Positions 1 through 9,788 of a stretch of 64,000 nucleotides of DNA are shown here, in pieces. The stretch is taken from contig DATCLN010000215.1 of assembly GCA_036563895.1 (NCBI GenBank), positions 39,392 through 103,391 on the forward strand. Reading direction: 5' to 3'. Made by a program: the position numbers and the translations under genes. Position 1 is the first letter of the stretch; each line of letters opens with the position of its first letter. Origin of the DNA: ZCTH02-B3 sp036563895 (GTDB lineage: Bacteria > Bacillota > Bacilli > Paenibacillales > Paenibacillaceae). The notes under the pieces were generated by a model, which worked only from the letters and a program-made list of their open reading frames with translations, made no database searches and had not been told where the DNA came from.

Positions 1-19
1 CAAGTTCCGTGCCGTCCAT
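1..19 (-). CDS. trpE: start of a gene, probably trpE (partial)
   Basis: Only the first six codons (ATG GAC GGC ACG GAA CTT) are inside the window, after a good ribosome site (AAAGGGGAG, 6-8 nt upstream). The identity is inferred, not read: the gene follows aroH on the same strand as trpE does in B. subtilis, and its leader has the GAG repeats and terminator of a TRAP-controlled trp operon. Anthranilate synthase component I would convert chorismate to anthranilate. Another first trp gene is possible. Confidence 0.5.
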
Positions 20-54
20 TCCACTCTCCCCTTTCCGGGCGAAGCGGCGAAGGG

Positions 55-89
55 AAACAAAAAGCGCATCCCTGCGAACAGAGATGCGC
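55..89 (-). terminator. attenuator terminator of the trp leader
   Basis: On the minus strand a 10-bp stem (GCGCATCTCT at 89-80 pairing with AGGGATGCGC at 73-64, one G-U pair) closes a 6-nt loop and is followed by TTTTTGTTT. Bases 79-89 of its ascending arm can instead pair with bases 195-205 inside the GAG-repeat site (10 of 11 positions), so terminator and antiterminator exclude each other. Confidence 0.85.
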
Positions 90-185
90 ATTTAGCCGAT
101 GCGGACCTAAGGACGTCCTCTTCCCCGGAGCCCTGCCGCGGGCGCCGGAAGACGCGCGGACGTTCCGCCCTTTCCCTTTTCCACT

Positions 186-213
186 CTCGCCTCAGCTCAT
201 CTCTGCTCATCCC
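186..213 (-). promoter_or_regulatory. TRAP binding site in the trp leader
   Basis: The minus strand reads five GAG triplets in exact 5-nt register (208-206, 203-201, 198-196, 193-191, 188-186), preceded by GGG in register at 213-211 and followed by an overlapping GAG at 186-184. (G/U)AG repeats separated by two bases are the RNA target of the TRAP ring. Binding here would mask the antiterminator strand and favour the terminator at 55-89 when tryptophan is plentiful. The B. subtilis site has 11 repeats, so this one is shorter or partly degenerate. Confidence 0.8.
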
Positions 214-266
214 GGCGTAAGCCGCCGTCCCTCCGGACGGCAATTCCGCGGGATCGACATGTCAAC

Positions 267-295
267 AATATACCACCGGTTTCCGGCCGCGTCAA
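267..295 (-). promoter_or_regulatory. sigma-A promoter for the trp leader
   Basis: TTGACG (295-290), a 17-nt spacer and TATATT (272-267) lie just downstream of aroH on the minus strand. Transcription would begin near 260 and give a leader of about 240 nt holding the GAG repeats and the terminator. Confidence 0.7.
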
Positions 296-332
296 TGCCC
301 CGCCTCCTGCCGGTACCCGGTCGTCCGCCGCT

Positions 333-710
333 TCAGGAAGGGCTGCTTCCGGCCAGATCCGGCCGCAGCTTCCGCGCTTCCCCGAGATACAGATGGCGGA
401 TTTCCGCCTGTCCCAGCGAGGTGTTGACCAGCAGCATCAAACGGATGCACCGCTCCAGGCTGCCCCGGACGGGCACCTCCTGCGCGCACATGAGCGGCAC
501 CAGTTCCCATCCCGGCATTTTCCGGACGGCCATGGCCGGAAACACCGCGTCCAGGTCGCGGGTGACCGTCAGGAACGCGCAGGCGACGTCCTCGGGACGG
601 ATGTTGTTCAGCTTCACGATGCCTTCGAGCAGCTCCGCCGTCGCGCCCAGAATCTTGTCCTCTTCGTTGGCATCCACCGTGATGGCGCCGCGGATCCCCC
701 TAACCGCCAT
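333..710 (-). CDS. aroH: chorismate mutase, AroH type
   Basis: Monofunctional chorismate mutase converting chorismate to prephenate for phenylalanine and tyrosine synthesis, cytosolic. The 125-residue length fits the AroH family. The residues that form the B. subtilis active site are all at the expected numbers: Arg7, Arg63, Cys75, Glu78, Arg90 and Tyr108. The start is ATG with GGGAGGT upstream, 30 nt after the aroB stop. It is the last gene of the ndk-cheR-aroC-aroB-aroH block before the regulated trp leader, the same order as in B. subtilis. Confidence 0.96.
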   Translation of the reverse strand: MAVRGIRGAITVDANEEDKILGATAELLEGIVKLNNIRPEDVACAFLTVTRDLDAVFPAMAVRKMPGWELVPLMCAQEVPVRGSLERCIRLMLLVNTSLGQAEIRHLYLGEARKLRPDLAGSSPS

Positions 711-740
711 TTGGGCAAGACCTCCCGTTTCCCTCTCCGC

Positions 741-1849
741 TCAGGCTTCCTTCAGCCCGTCCAGCACTTCCCGCACCCAATCCGGCGGCACGTCCCGGCG
801 GATTTCCACCCGGCCGGGCTCGACGGGCAAAATGAACGTCATGCGTCCGTCGCGGAATTTCTTGTCGTGCATCATCGCGGCCATGACCGCTTCGGTGTCG
901 TACCCGGCGGGGATGCGCACGGGCAGCCCGAACTTGAGCATCAGCCTTTCCACTTCCTCCGCCAGGGAAGGATCGCGGCCGAACCGCACCGCCAGCCTCG
1001 CCGCGCCGACCATGCCGATGGCGATCGCTTCCCCGTGCAAAAGGTCCTGGTAATCCGCGACCGCTTCCAGGGCGTGTCCGATCGTGTGGCCGAAATTGAG
1101 GATGGCGCGAAGGTCGTTCTCCCGTTCGTCCCTCGCCACGACGGCGGCCTTGACGCGGCATCCCTCGTAGAGCGCGTGCCCCAGCGCGTCCGGCTCCAGG
1201 GCGAGCAGCCTCCCGGCGTTGCCGTCGCACCAGCGGACAAGCTCCCGGTCCCAGATCAGCCCTTCCTTCACGATCTCGGCCAGCCCGGCCCGCACCTGGC
1301 GCGGCGGCAGGGTGGCCAGCGCGTCCAGGTCGTACAGCACGAGGGCCGGCTGATGGAAGGCGCCGATGATGTTTTTGGCCAGGCGGTGGTTGATGCCCAC
1401 CTTGCCGCCCACGCTGCTGTCGTGCGCCAGAATCGTGGTGGGCATCTGCACGAAGCGGATGCCCCGCATGTAGGCGGCGGCCGCGAACCCCGCCAGGTCG
1501 CCGACCACCCCGCCGCCGAGGGCGGCGATGGTGGAGCCGCGGTCGAGGCCCGCTTCCAGGGCGGCCGTAATCACCCGTTCAAACATCTCCAGCGATTTGG
1601 ACGTTTCCCCCGGCGGAACCGCGGTTCTCGCCGTCCGGTATCCCGCCACGCGCAGCGCTTCTTCCGTCGGATCGCCGTAAAGCCGGTCCACCGTTTCATC
1701 CGTGACGATCAGCACGGAGCCGCCTTCCGGAATGCCGGCTTCGCGAAAATGGCGCCCGGCTTCCTTCAGCAGCCCCGGCCCGATCAGCACCGGATATGAC
1801 CGGTCGCCCAGTTCCACCGTCAGCCTGCGCGCCTTCTGCTCGACTGCCA

Positions 1850-1850
<1 letters not shown>
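741..1850 (-). CDS. aroB: 3-dehydroquinate synthase
   Basis: Second step of the shikimate pathway: DAHP to 3-dehydroquinate, NAD- and metal-dependent, cytosolic. The protein is 369 residues. The NAD-binding loop GGGVVGDLAGF is at about 112-122, DSSVGGK at 144-150, and the metal-site segment GHTIGHALE lies in the C-terminal half. The ATG overlaps the aroC stop by one base (TGATG), so translation is probably coupled. The open frame continues upstream into aroC, but that part is only a shadow. Confidence 0.97.
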
Positions 1851-3019
<1,169 letters not shown>

Positions 3020-3072
3020 GTCGGTTCCCCCTCAAAAACGTTCCGGCTGAACGTTCCAGCTACGCTTCGTTC

Positions 3073-3102
3073 ATTATAGTACAGCGCCAAAGCGGTTGAC
3101 AA
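3073..3102 (-). promoter_or_regulatory. promoter for aroC-aroB-aroH
   Basis: TTGTCA (3102-3097), an 18-nt spacer and a perfect TATAAT (3078-3073) lie 54 nt upstream of the aroC GTG on the minus strand. Confidence 0.65.
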
Positions 3103-3129
3103 CAAAACAACCCGTCACCATCGGACGGG
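3099..3129 (-). terminator. terminator overlapping the small gene's stop codon
   Basis: CCCGTC (3129-3124) and GACGGG (3116-3111) form a 6-bp stem with a 7-nt loop on the minus strand, followed by TTGTTTTGTTG. It would separate the ndk-cheR-small gene unit from aroC, whose promoter starts in the T-rich tail. Confidence 0.55.
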
Positions 3130-3276
3130 CCGTTTCGCCGGCCGGGCCGGCGGGTCGCCTTCCGCCTCCCGCATCAGGCCGACCAGACGGACGTTGTCGA
3201 GGCCGAGAATCTGCGCGCATTCGTGCAGCGAGATGAGCCCGCGCCTGTAGGCCATGATCACTTCGCGCTTGTCCAT
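3115..3276 (-). CDS. small conserved-looking protein, 53 residues, unknown function
   Basis: Not recognised by name. The 53-residue product starts MDKREVIMAYRRGLISLHE and is followed by CAQILGLD, which looks like a short helix-turn-helix (helix, turn, ILGL helix). It sits between cheR and aroC on the same strand and ends inside a terminator hairpin. GGAGGGACAGGG precedes the ATG at a slightly long spacing. Composition and position suggest a real gene; a DNA- or protein-binding role is only inference. No cysteine pairs or membrane segment are seen. Confidence 0.55.
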   Translation of the reverse strand: MDKREVIMAYRRGLISLHECAQILGLDNVRLVGLMREAEGDPPARPAKRPVRW

Positions 3277-3365
3277 GAAGATCCCTGTCCCTCCAGAGAG
3301 AACGGACCATCGGGCGCCGTTTTCGGGTGCGTTTTTCAGGTAGTATTGGCGCCTTGCCGTCCGCT

Positions 3366-4181
3366 TCATTCCGTCCTGCGGTAGAAAAAGGTCTCGACCG
3401 ACTTCAGTCCGTACCGCTCGGGATAAAAGATCTGCTCGGTGCTGCCCACGAACAGGATGCCGCCGGGTCGCAAAGCCCGGGCCAACTTCTGGTACAGGGT
3501 CTTTTTCGCATCCTCGGTAAAATAGATGATGACGTTCCGGCAAATGATGAGGTCGTAGCCTTCCCCGAACGGGTCGAGCAGCAGGTTGTGCTTTTCGAAC
3601 CGCACCGCGCGCCGGAGCCTCTCCGACACCAGATACATGCCGTTTTCCCGGGTGAAATAGCGCGGGATCAGCTGCGTCGGCACTTCCCGCAGCGAGCGTT
3701 CGGGATAGAGGCCTCGCCTTGCCTTGGCCAATGCGCCTTCGTCGATGTCGGTGGCCAGGATGGACGCGCGGTCCAGGACGCCCATCCCGTCCAGGATCAT
3801 CGCCAGGGTGTACGGCTCCTCGCCCGTGGAACAGGCGGCGCTCCAGGCCTTGAGCCGCGGGGACCGCTTCAGCAGTTCGGGCAGAAAGCGGTCCCTCAGC
3901 GTTTCCCACCGCACGGCGTTGCGCCAGAATTCCGACACGTTGATCGTCACCCGGTCGAGAAACTCCGCCAGGAGCTTCTCATCGCGGGTCAGGGCCTGGA
4001 AATAGTCGGCGAACGAGGCAAAGCCGTGCCGGAGGCGGAGCGTGTTCAGCCGGCGGCGCATCTGGTGTTCCTTGTACTGCGACAGGTCGATGGACGTCAG
4101 CCTGCGGACCATCTCCACAAAGTCGGCAAAATCCCGGTCTTCCGCGGACGCGGCGTCAGCCCTGCGCTCCCGGTCTTCCAT
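3366..4181 (-). CDS. cheR: chemotaxis methyltransferase CheR
   Basis: S-adenosylmethionine-dependent methylation of glutamates on chemoreceptors. The N-terminal helical domain (about 1-80, ending [13 protein letters not shown]) precedes the methyltransferase domain with the SAM motif [13 protein letters not shown] and the motif [10 protein letters not shown]. The protein is 271 residues from the ATG at 4181. A TTG at 4193 has the better spacing to GAGGAGGAG and is an alternative start. The gene overlaps the end of ndk by 26 nt. ndk-cheR-aro is the B. subtilis order. Confidence 0.93.
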   Translation of the reverse strand: MEDRERRADAASAEDRDFADFVEMVRRLTSIDLSQYKEHQMRRRLNTLRLRHGFASFADYFQALTRDEKLLAEFLDRVTINVSEFWRNAVRWETLRDRFLPELLKRSPRLKAWSAACSTGEEPYTLAMILDGMGVLDRASILATDIDEGALAKARRGLYPERSLREVPTQLIPRYFTRENGMYLVSERLRRAVRFEKHNLLLDPFGEGYDLIICRNVIIYFTEDAKKTLYQKLARALRPGGILFVGSTEQIFYPERYGLKSVETFFYRRTE

Positions 4182-4614
4182 CCCCGTCGCCAAAGGACAC
4201 CAGCTCCTCCTCGGCAAAGAAATTGGCCGCTTCCCGCCGGGCGCTCTCCGCCGAATCCGAAGCGTGGACGAGATTTTGCCGCGTGTTCAGCGCGAAATCG
4301 CCGCGGATGCTCCCCGGCGCGGCTTCCAGCGGATTGGTCTTGCCGATCAGCTGGCGCCCGGCCGCCACCGCCTGCTCGCCTTCCCACACCATGGCCATGA
4401 CCGGGCCCGAAGTGACGAATTCGATGAGCGGCTCGTAATAGGGCCTTCCCCGGTGTTCCTCGTAATGGCGTTCCGCCAGTTCCCGCGACATCCGCAGAAA
4501 TTTGGCCGCCACCAGCCTGAGTCCCTTTCGTTCGAACCGGCCGATGATTTCCCCGACCAGTCCGCGCCGGACCCCGTCCGGCTTCACCATCACGAAGGTG
4601 CGTTCCAATTCCAT
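4156..4614 (-). CDS. ndk: nucleoside diphosphate kinase
   Basis: Transfers phosphate from ATP to NDPs through a phosphohistidine. The active-site segment [12 protein letters not shown] places the catalytic His at 117; [14 protein letters not shown] near 11-24 and the [11 protein letters not shown] strand are family hallmarks. At 152 residues it is close to the usual length, with a short polar tail overlapping cheR. ATG start with AAAGGAGCGAG upstream. Lies between hepT and cheR, 79 nt downstream of hepT; the gap holds three copies of a 9-nt unit (TGCGCCGCC) at 4666-4692. Confidence 0.97.
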   Translation of the reverse strand: MELERTFVMVKPDGVRRGLVGEIIGRFERKGLRLVAAKFLRMSRELAERHYEEHRGRPYYEPLIEFVTSGPVMAMVWEGEQAVAAGRQLIGKTNPLEAAPGSIRGDFALNTRQNLVHASDSAESARREAANFFAEEELVSFGDGDGRPGAQG

Positions 4615-4693
4615 GTCGTTGCTCGCTCCTTTTCCTCGTCCATTGGGTGTTTCAAGGGCTCCGTCTGCGCCGCCTGCGCCGCCTGCGCCGCGG

Positions 4694-5662
4694 TCAGTAG
4701 CTGCGCCGGGCGATGAAACGGGCGATCTCGGACAGCTGTTCCCTCGCCGGTCCTTCCGGCAGCCGCTTGAGCGCCGTCAGCGCCTTGTCCACGTACCGGT
4801 CGGCGAGCGCCTCCGCGCGGCGGATGCCCGAGCTTTGCCGTACCAGCCGGATGGCGGCGGCGACATCTCCCCCGCTTTCCTTGATGCGCCCGATTTCCGC
4901 CAGCAGCGGCTCGCGGATGCCGCTTTCCTGCAGGGCATACAGCACCGGAAGCGTCAGGTTGCCCTGCCTCAGGTCGCTTCCCGGCGGCTTGCCGGTGACC
5001 GCTTCCGATCCCAGGAGGTCCAGCAGGTCGTCCGTGATCTGGAACGCCATCCCCGCGTTGTACCCGTACCGGTACAAGGCCGCCGCGGCGGCGGGCGGCG
5101 CTTCCGCGGCCAGCGCGCCGAGCAGGCAGCTGACGGCGATGAGCAGGGCCGTCTTGCGGCGGATGCGGCGCAGGTAGCGGCGGATGCTCTGCCCGGTGTT
5201 GAAGAAGTCCCGGATCTGCTCGATTTCGCCGATGCACATCTGCACCATCGCGCCCGACAGCACCTGGTGGATGCGGGGCTGCTCCAGGCTGCCGATGACG
5301 GTCAGCGCCTTGGCGTATATGTAGTCGCCCGTGTACATGGCGATGCGGTTGTCCCAGCGCGACCGGACCGTCAGGCGCCCGCGGCGGATGTCGGCGTCGT
5401 CGATCACGTCGTCGTGGACCAGCGAAGCCATGTGGATGAGCTCCAGGGCGACGGCCACCCGGATGATTTTTTCCGGATCGCGCTTCCCGAACCTTCCCGC
5501 CAGCAGCACGAATACCGGCCGGATCCGCTTGCCGCCCGCCTGCAGCAGATGCAGCGACGTCTCGCTGAGCAGCGGCAGGTCGGAGCGGATGCTTCGCTCC
5601 AGCTCTTCTTCGATGCGGTCCAGTTCGGGCTTCAGCGATGCGTAAATGTCCAGCAGGTTCAT
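4694..5662 (-). CDS. hepT: heptaprenyl diphosphate synthase, catalytic subunit (component II)
   Basis: Builds the C35 side chain of menaquinone-7 by condensing isopentenyl units; works with HepS, encoded at the head of the same operon. The 322-residue protein has both aspartate-rich motifs of trans-prenyltransferases, DDVID at 84-88 and DDLLD at 211-215, and the GGKRIRP segment at 43-49. ATG start overlapping the mqnA stop (ATGA). The pairing with hepS makes HepT more likely than another polyprenyl synthase; chain length is inferred. Confidence 0.93.
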   Translation of the reverse strand: MNLLDIYASLKPELDRIEEELERSIRSDLPLLSETSLHLLQAGGKRIRPVFVLLAGRFGKRDPEKIIRVAVALELIHMASLVHDDVIDDADIRRGRLTVRSRWDNRIAMYTGDYIYAKALTVIGSLEQPRIHQVLSGAMVQMCIGEIEQIRDFFNTGQSIRRYLRRIRRKTALLIAVSCLLGALAAEAPPAAAAALYRYGYNAGMAFQITDDLLDLLGSEAVTGKPPGSDLRQGNLTLPVLYALQESGIREPLLAEIGRIKESGGDVAAAIRLVRQSSGIRRAEALADRYVDKALTALKRLPEGPAREQLSEIARFIARRSY

Positions 5663-6573
5663 GAGTTCACCCGTGACTCCCCGGGCCTGAAAACGGCGTC
5701 TCCGCCCGTCGCGGCCTCCGGATCGAAATCCGGCGGAAGCAGGCCGAGTTCCCGCGCGAAGCGGAAGTACAGCCGGAGACCGGCCCTTTGGGCTTGTCCG
5801 AAATCATAGCACAGATTGGCAAAATAGCCGTGCCAGTAGGCGTCCGTCCCGCCGATCTCCGCCACGGCGCGCTCCACGAGGGGAGCGGGATCGCGCAGGG
5901 AACGCTCCTTGCTGGCCAGGAGCGCTTCGCAAATCTCCGCCACGGCGTCCGGGCGGGCATCCGCCGTCTCCCGGCGCACCGCCCACACGGCGAAGGTCAT
6001 CCAGTTGCCGGTCCACAGGTGCCACACTTCCCCCAGGTCCAGCACCCGGCAGCCGGAGGGGCGCCAGGACGCGCGGATGGCGTGGTCGCCGATGAGCAGC
6101 GCCGCGTCGGCCCGCTCCAGCATGCTTTCCAGGGAAGGTTCCGCGTATTCGTAGGTCGGACTGCCGCCCCAGAATTTTTCCATGATGATCCGAAGCAGTG
6201 CCACCGATGTGGCCGACGTCGTCGTGACCGCGATTTTGCCCCTGAGCACCCGTTCCAGCGGGGATTTCAGAAACAGCAGGATGGATTTCACCCGGCCGAG
6301 GGCGCTGACCGAAAGGTCGGGCAGCAAATAGAACCGATCCGCGTATTGTCCGTAGGCGAAGGAGGAAATCGCCGCCACGTCGATTTCGCCGGCCGCCAGG
6401 CGCCGGTTGAGCGCCGCCGGCATGTCCCGCACCGGCTCCACGGGGGTGCGGAGCGACGCGGGATCGAAATGGAAAAACACCGGCCAGCAATTGGTATACG
6501 GATAGATCCCGACGCGGATCGGACGCCGCCGTCCGGAACCGCCGTCCGCGGCTCCTTTCCGATGGTTACTCAT
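5659..6573 (-). CDS. mqnA: chorismate dehydratase MqnA (futalosine menaquinone pathway)
   Basis: Family role: conversion of chorismate to 3-enolpyruvoyl-benzoate, the entry to futalosine-type menaquinone synthesis. The 304-residue protein opens with a variable tail and then RVGIYPYTNCWPVFF, the MqnA/MqnD-type ligand-binding fold start; further segments are EIDVAAISSFAYG, VTTTSATSVALLR and LLIGDHAIRA. The ATG at 6573 overlaps the ubiX stop by 8 nt and its own stop overlaps hepT. Its place in a hepS/menG/hepT operon supports a quinone role. MqnA is more likely than MqnD, but family assignment by eye is not absolute. Confidence 0.85.
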   Translation of the reverse strand: MSNHRKGAADGGSGRRRPIRVGIYPYTNCWPVFFHFDPASLRTPVEPVRDMPAALNRRLAAGEIDVAAISSFAYGQYADRFYLLPDLSVSALGRVKSILLFLKSPLERVLRGKIAVTTTSATSVALLRIIMEKFWGGSPTYEYAEPSLESMLERADAALLIGDHAIRASWRPSGCRVLDLGEVWHLWTGNWMTFAVWAVRRETADARPDAVAEICEALLASKERSLRDPAPLVERAVAEIGGTDAYWHGYFANLCYDFGQAQRAGLRLYFRFARELGLLPPDFDPEAATGGDAVFRPGESRVNS

Positions 6574-7210
6574 GCGCTTCTCCCCATCTCGGGTACAGTT
6601 CGTGATCGATGCCCATCTGGTCCAGCACCTTCCCCACCATGAAGCGGACGACATCCGCCAGGTCCCGCGGCTTCGTGTAGAACGCCGGCATGGCGGGGAT
6701 GACGCGGACGCCGAGGCGCGCCAGCTTCAGCATGTTTTCCAGGTGGATGGCGCTGAGGGGCGTTTCCCGCGGCACAATGATGAGGGGACGTCCTTCCTTC
6801 ATGGCGACGGCCGCGGCGCGGGTCAGCAGGTTGTCCGCCGCTCCCGTGGCGATGGCCGCGAGGGTTCCCATGGAACAGGGCACGATGGCCATCCCCCGGC
6901 AACGGAACGTTCCGCTGGCGATGGCCGCGCCGACGTCATTCGGCGGGTAATGCACGAGAACGCCCCGCTCCGGCGGATTCCCGAAGGCGGCCGCCAGCGA
7001 TTCGCTCCGCCTCGCGGCGTCCCAGCCGAGCTCGTCCTTGAGCACCCGCCAGCCGGCGTCGGAGATGACCAGGTGCACCTCGTATTCGCGTTCCAGAAGG
7101 GCCCGGACGAGCTCCACACCGTACACGGCGCCGCTGGCGCCGGTCATGCCGATCACCCAGCGGCGGTCCCCCGCCCCCGCGGGCCTTGCGGCATCCTTCA
7201 TGCCTGCCAT
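6566..7210 (-). CDS. ubiX: UbiX family flavin prenyltransferase
   Basis: Makes prenylated FMN, the cofactor of UbiD-type decarboxylases; in a futalosine operon it would serve the late decarboxylation step. The 214-residue protein has the FMN-binding start VIGMTGASGAVYG, the SGTFRCRGMAIVPCSMGTLAAIA segment in shorter form near 98-120, and RPLIIVPRETPLS. The frame opens at ATG 7210; a second ATG at 7201 makes an ATGA overlap with the ubiA stop and may be the real start. No clear ribosome site, as expected for coupled translation. Confidence 0.9.
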   Translation of the reverse strand: MAGMKDAARPAGAGDRRWVIGMTGASGAVYGVELVRALLEREYEVHLVISDAGWRVLKDELGWDAARRSESLAAAFGNPPERGVLVHYPPNDVGAAIASGTFRCRGMAIVPCSMGTLAAIATGAADNLLTRAAAVAMKEGRPLIIVPRETPLSAIHLENMLKLARLGVRVIPAMPAFYTKPRDLADVVRFMVGKVLDQMGIDHELYPRWGEAHE

Positions 7211-8079
7211 GCGCGCGCCACCACCAGATCAATGAACGTGAAGAAAAACACGACGGCGCTCAGGATGCCGTTCATGGTAAAAAACGCGGCGTTCAGCCGG
7301 CTCAGGTCGTGGGGGCGGACGAGCCGGTGCTCGTGGACCAGAATGCCGCAGGCCAGGGCCGTTCCCGCCAGATACCACCAGCTGAGTTCGGTCAGCGCCA
7401 TGAGCACCACGAAACCGGCCGCCGTCAGCAGATGGAACAGGCGGGCCATCATCAGGCCGCGGGCGATGCCGAACCGGGCCGGAATGGAATACAGCCCTTC
7501 GCGGCGGTCGAAGTCCACGTCCTGGCAGGCGTAGATCACGTCAAAGCCCGCCGTCCACAGCGCGACGGAAAGATAAAGCACCATCGCCGGAAGCGACACC
7601 GTGCCGCTGACCGCCACCCAGCCGCCCAGCGGCGCAAGGCCGATGGTCAGCCCGAGGATCAGATGGCACAGCCAGGTGAACCGTTTCGTGTAGGAATAAA
7701 AAACCAGCATGAACACCGCGACCGGCAGGAGTTTCACCGCCAGCGGATCCAGCTGGAACGCGGCCCAGAACAGCAGCAAAAACGAGATGATGACGAACAC
7801 GACCACTTCCGCGGACTTGAGCTTCCCCGCGGGCAGCGCCCGCGAAGCCGTGCGGGGATTGCGGGCGTCGATGGCCTTGTCGATCAGGCGATTGAGGCCC
7901 ATGGCCGCACTGCGCGCGCCCACCATCGCCAGCAGGATCCAGCCGCATTCGGCCCACGTGGGCAGCCGCGCCTCTTCCGTCACCGCGCCGAGGATGGCGC
8001 CGACATACGCGAAGGGCAGGGCGAAAATGGTGTGCTCGAACTTGATCATTTCGAGGAACACCCTGATTTTGCGGATCAC
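7198..8079 (-). CDS. UbiA family prenyltransferase (MqnP-like)
   Basis: Integral membrane prenyltransferase that attaches the polyprenyl chain to the aromatic ring. The first Mg-binding motif is [12 protein letters not shown] (an NxxxD type), and the second region is [16 protein letters not shown]; about eight membrane segments follow the usual pattern over 293 residues. GTG start at 8079 with GGAGG 10 nt upstream, overlapping the menG stop (GTGA). By context (mqnA, ubiX, menG, hepS, hepT) it should act in menaquinone synthesis rather than ubiquinone synthesis; the exact acceptor is inferred. Confidence 0.9.
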   Translation of the reverse strand: MIRKIRVFLEMIKFEHTIFALPFAYVGAILGAVTEEARLPTWAECGWILLAMVGARSAAMGLNRLIDKAIDARNPRTASRALPAGKLKSAEVVVFVIISFLLLFWAAFQLDPLAVKLLPVAVFMLVFYSYTKRFTWLCHLILGLTIGLAPLGGWVAVSGTVSLPAMVLYLSVALWTAGFDVIYACQDVDFDRREGLYSIPARFGIARGLMMARLFHLLTAAGFVVLMALTELSWWYLAGTALACGILVHEHRLVRPHDLSRLNAAFFTMNGILSAVVFFFTFIDLVVARAWQA

Positions 8080-8801
8080 GATCCGGCCGCCTCCTTGATG
8101 CCGATGTGAATCGCGGCGACCCCGCCGGTGAGCGGATAGACGCGCACGTCCGCAAGACCCGCGGCCCGGAACCGTTCGGCCAGCTCCGCCATGTCCGGAA
8201 AGGACGCCAGCGATTCCGGCAGCCAGCGGTACTGCTGGTAGCGGCCCGCCACCCATTTCCCGATCAGCGGCATGATCCGTTCAAAATAAATGCGGTAGAC
8301 CGTGCGGAACGGCTCCCAGTCCGGCTTGGAAAGTTCCAGGCAGACCACCTTGCCGCCGGGCCTGGCGACGCGGGCCATCTCGCGCAGCACCCGGTCGATG
8401 TCCGGCACGTTGCGCAGCCCGAAGCCGATGGTGACGTGGTCGAAGGAATTGTCGGGAAACGGCAGGTCCATGGCGTTGCCGTGCACGAGCTCAATGAGGT
8501 GGGAAAGCCCGGCGCGTTCGATTTTCGCCCGGCCCACCTCCAGCATGTTGCGGCTGAAGTCCAGCCCGACGGTGCGGGCGCCGCTGGCCCGGGCCAGGGC
8601 GATGGTCCAGTCGCAGGTGCCGCAGCAAAGGTCGAGGGACGTCTCGCCTGGGCGCACGTCCATCAGGCGCATCGTCCGGCGCCGCCACGCCTTGTGCCGC
8701 CGGAAGCTGATCAGGTCGTTCATCAGGTCGTATTTCGGCGCGATGCTTTCAAAAACGGCATGGACATGCCGCTCTTTCGTTTCCGCGTCCATCCCCTTCA
8801 C
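8076..8801 (-). CDS. menG: demethylmenaquinone methyltransferase
   Basis: Last step of menaquinone synthesis, SAM-dependent C-methylation. The 241-residue UbiE/MenG-family protein has the nucleotide motif [10 protein letters not shown] near 57-66, the post-I acidic VGLDFS, and the family signature GFGLRNVPD. It starts at GTG 8801, which overlaps the hepS stop (GTGA). Position directly after hepS is the same as in B. subtilis (hepS-menG-hepT), but here three further genes are placed before hepT. Confidence 0.94.
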   Translation of the reverse strand: MKGMDAETKERHVHAVFESIAPKYDLMNDLISFRRHKAWRRRTMRLMDVRPGETSLDLCCGTCDWTIALARASGARTVGLDFSRNMLEVGRAKIERAGLSHLIELVHGNAMDLPFPDNSFDHVTIGFGLRNVPDIDRVLREMARVARPGGKVVCLELSKPDWEPFRTVYRIYFERIMPLIGKWVAGRYQQYRWLPESLASFPDMAELAERFRAAGLADVRVYPLTGGVAAIHIGIKEAAGS

Positions 8802-9679
8802 CCCAATTCACTCGCCAGGGAAGCCTGCGAAACGCCGGCTTCCGCCAGGAACGGTTCGAAGAGGGGTCTCAGCTCGCTGACCAGCTTGTCCGAAGGAAGC
8901 CGCTCCAGAAGGCCAAACAGCAGCTCGGCGGATTGGCGGAGCAGCCCCGCCAGCGTGTCGGCCGCCGCGTATTTGTCCAGGCACTGGCGGATGACGCCGT
9001 CCTCCGGATGCATGCGGATCCTGAGCCGGTCTTCCTCGCTGCCCGTCTGCAGCACGTGCCAGAATCCCCACCCGCCGCCGAGCCTCTCCGCGCGGCGGAC
9101 GCGCCTGAGCTCCTGCAGGAGCAGCTCGCACCGGCTGAACAGGCGGACCATTTCCGGCCACACGCGCCCCGCCCAGCCGCCCATGAGGGAGGAAAAGGTC
9201 ACGAACAGGCCCGCGCGGATTTCCGACCCCAGCTGGACGTATTCCTCCGCGCTGAGGCCGAGCTGTTTCATCTTCGTGTAGAGGATCATCTTCAGCCGGT
9301 TCAGCTCGCAGATCGTTTCCCCGATGCGCCGCACCATCCCGATCTGCCCCGCGTGGGCCAGCAGATGGTAGAAACGGCTGCTGAAATAGTCGCCGGCCAG
9401 CACCTTGAGCTGCCGGGCGAGCATGGCGCCGGCGTCCGCGGGTTTGCCGCCCTCGTCGTGATCCACCAGATCGTGGGTGTCCAGCCCCATCTGCACCAGC
9501 GAGGTGCACAGCACCAGGATGTCCCGGTCCGCCGCCAGGGGCGGATCGGGCTGATGGGTCAGCATAACGTACAAAAGCCGCACCCGGCCGTCCGGAAATT
9601 CGGGCAGCTCCGTGTGCAGCGCGATCATGTCGTAATCGGTGTATTTTCTGGCCATCTGGACGATCCGGGTGATTGACAT
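8798..9679 (-). CDS. hepS: heptaprenyl diphosphate synthase component I
   Basis: Regulatory, non-catalytic subunit of heptaprenyl diphosphate synthase; partner of HepT encoded at the other end of the operon. The 293-residue protein lacks aspartate-rich prenyltransferase motifs and shows the HepS pattern: [18 protein letters not shown] near 53-70, [18 protein letters not shown] near 94-111. ATG start with GGAGG seven bases upstream. First gene of the quinone operon; an extended -10 promoter lies at 9742-9750. Confidence 0.88.
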   Translation of the reverse strand: MSITRIVQMARKYTDYDMIALHTELPEFPDGRVRLLYVMLTHQPDPPLAADRDILVLCTSLVQMGLDTHDLVDHDEGGKPADAGAMLARQLKVLAGDYFSSRFYHLLAHAGQIGMVRRIGETICELNRLKMILYTKMKQLGLSAEEYVQLGSEIRAGLFVTFSSLMGGWAGRVWPEMVRLFSRCELLLQELRRVRRAERLGGGWGFWHVLQTGSEEDRLRIRMHPEDGVIRQCLDKYAAADTLAGLLRQSAELLFGLLERLPSDKLVSELRPLFEPFLAEAGVSQASLASELG

Positions 9680-9741
9680 TCTCCAGCCTCCGGGGTCTCG
9701 GCAAACCGCAGCGTTCAGGATGCATTGCAGGATACGATGGT

Positions 9742-9750
9742 ATTATAACA
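9742..9750 (-). promoter_or_regulatory. extended -10 promoter for the menaquinone operon
   Basis: TGTTATAAT (9750-9742) is a perfect -10 with the TGN extension, 62 nt upstream of hepS. No good -35 hexamer is seen at 17-18 nt, which is usual for extended -10 promoters. Confidence 0.6.
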
Positions 9751-9788
9751 TATCCGTTCCCCTGCGGCACGAAAGCGGCATTTTTCCG

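Noticed and set aside
393..1799. A 468-codon plus-strand open frame
   Set aside because: Antisense shadow of aroH and aroB.
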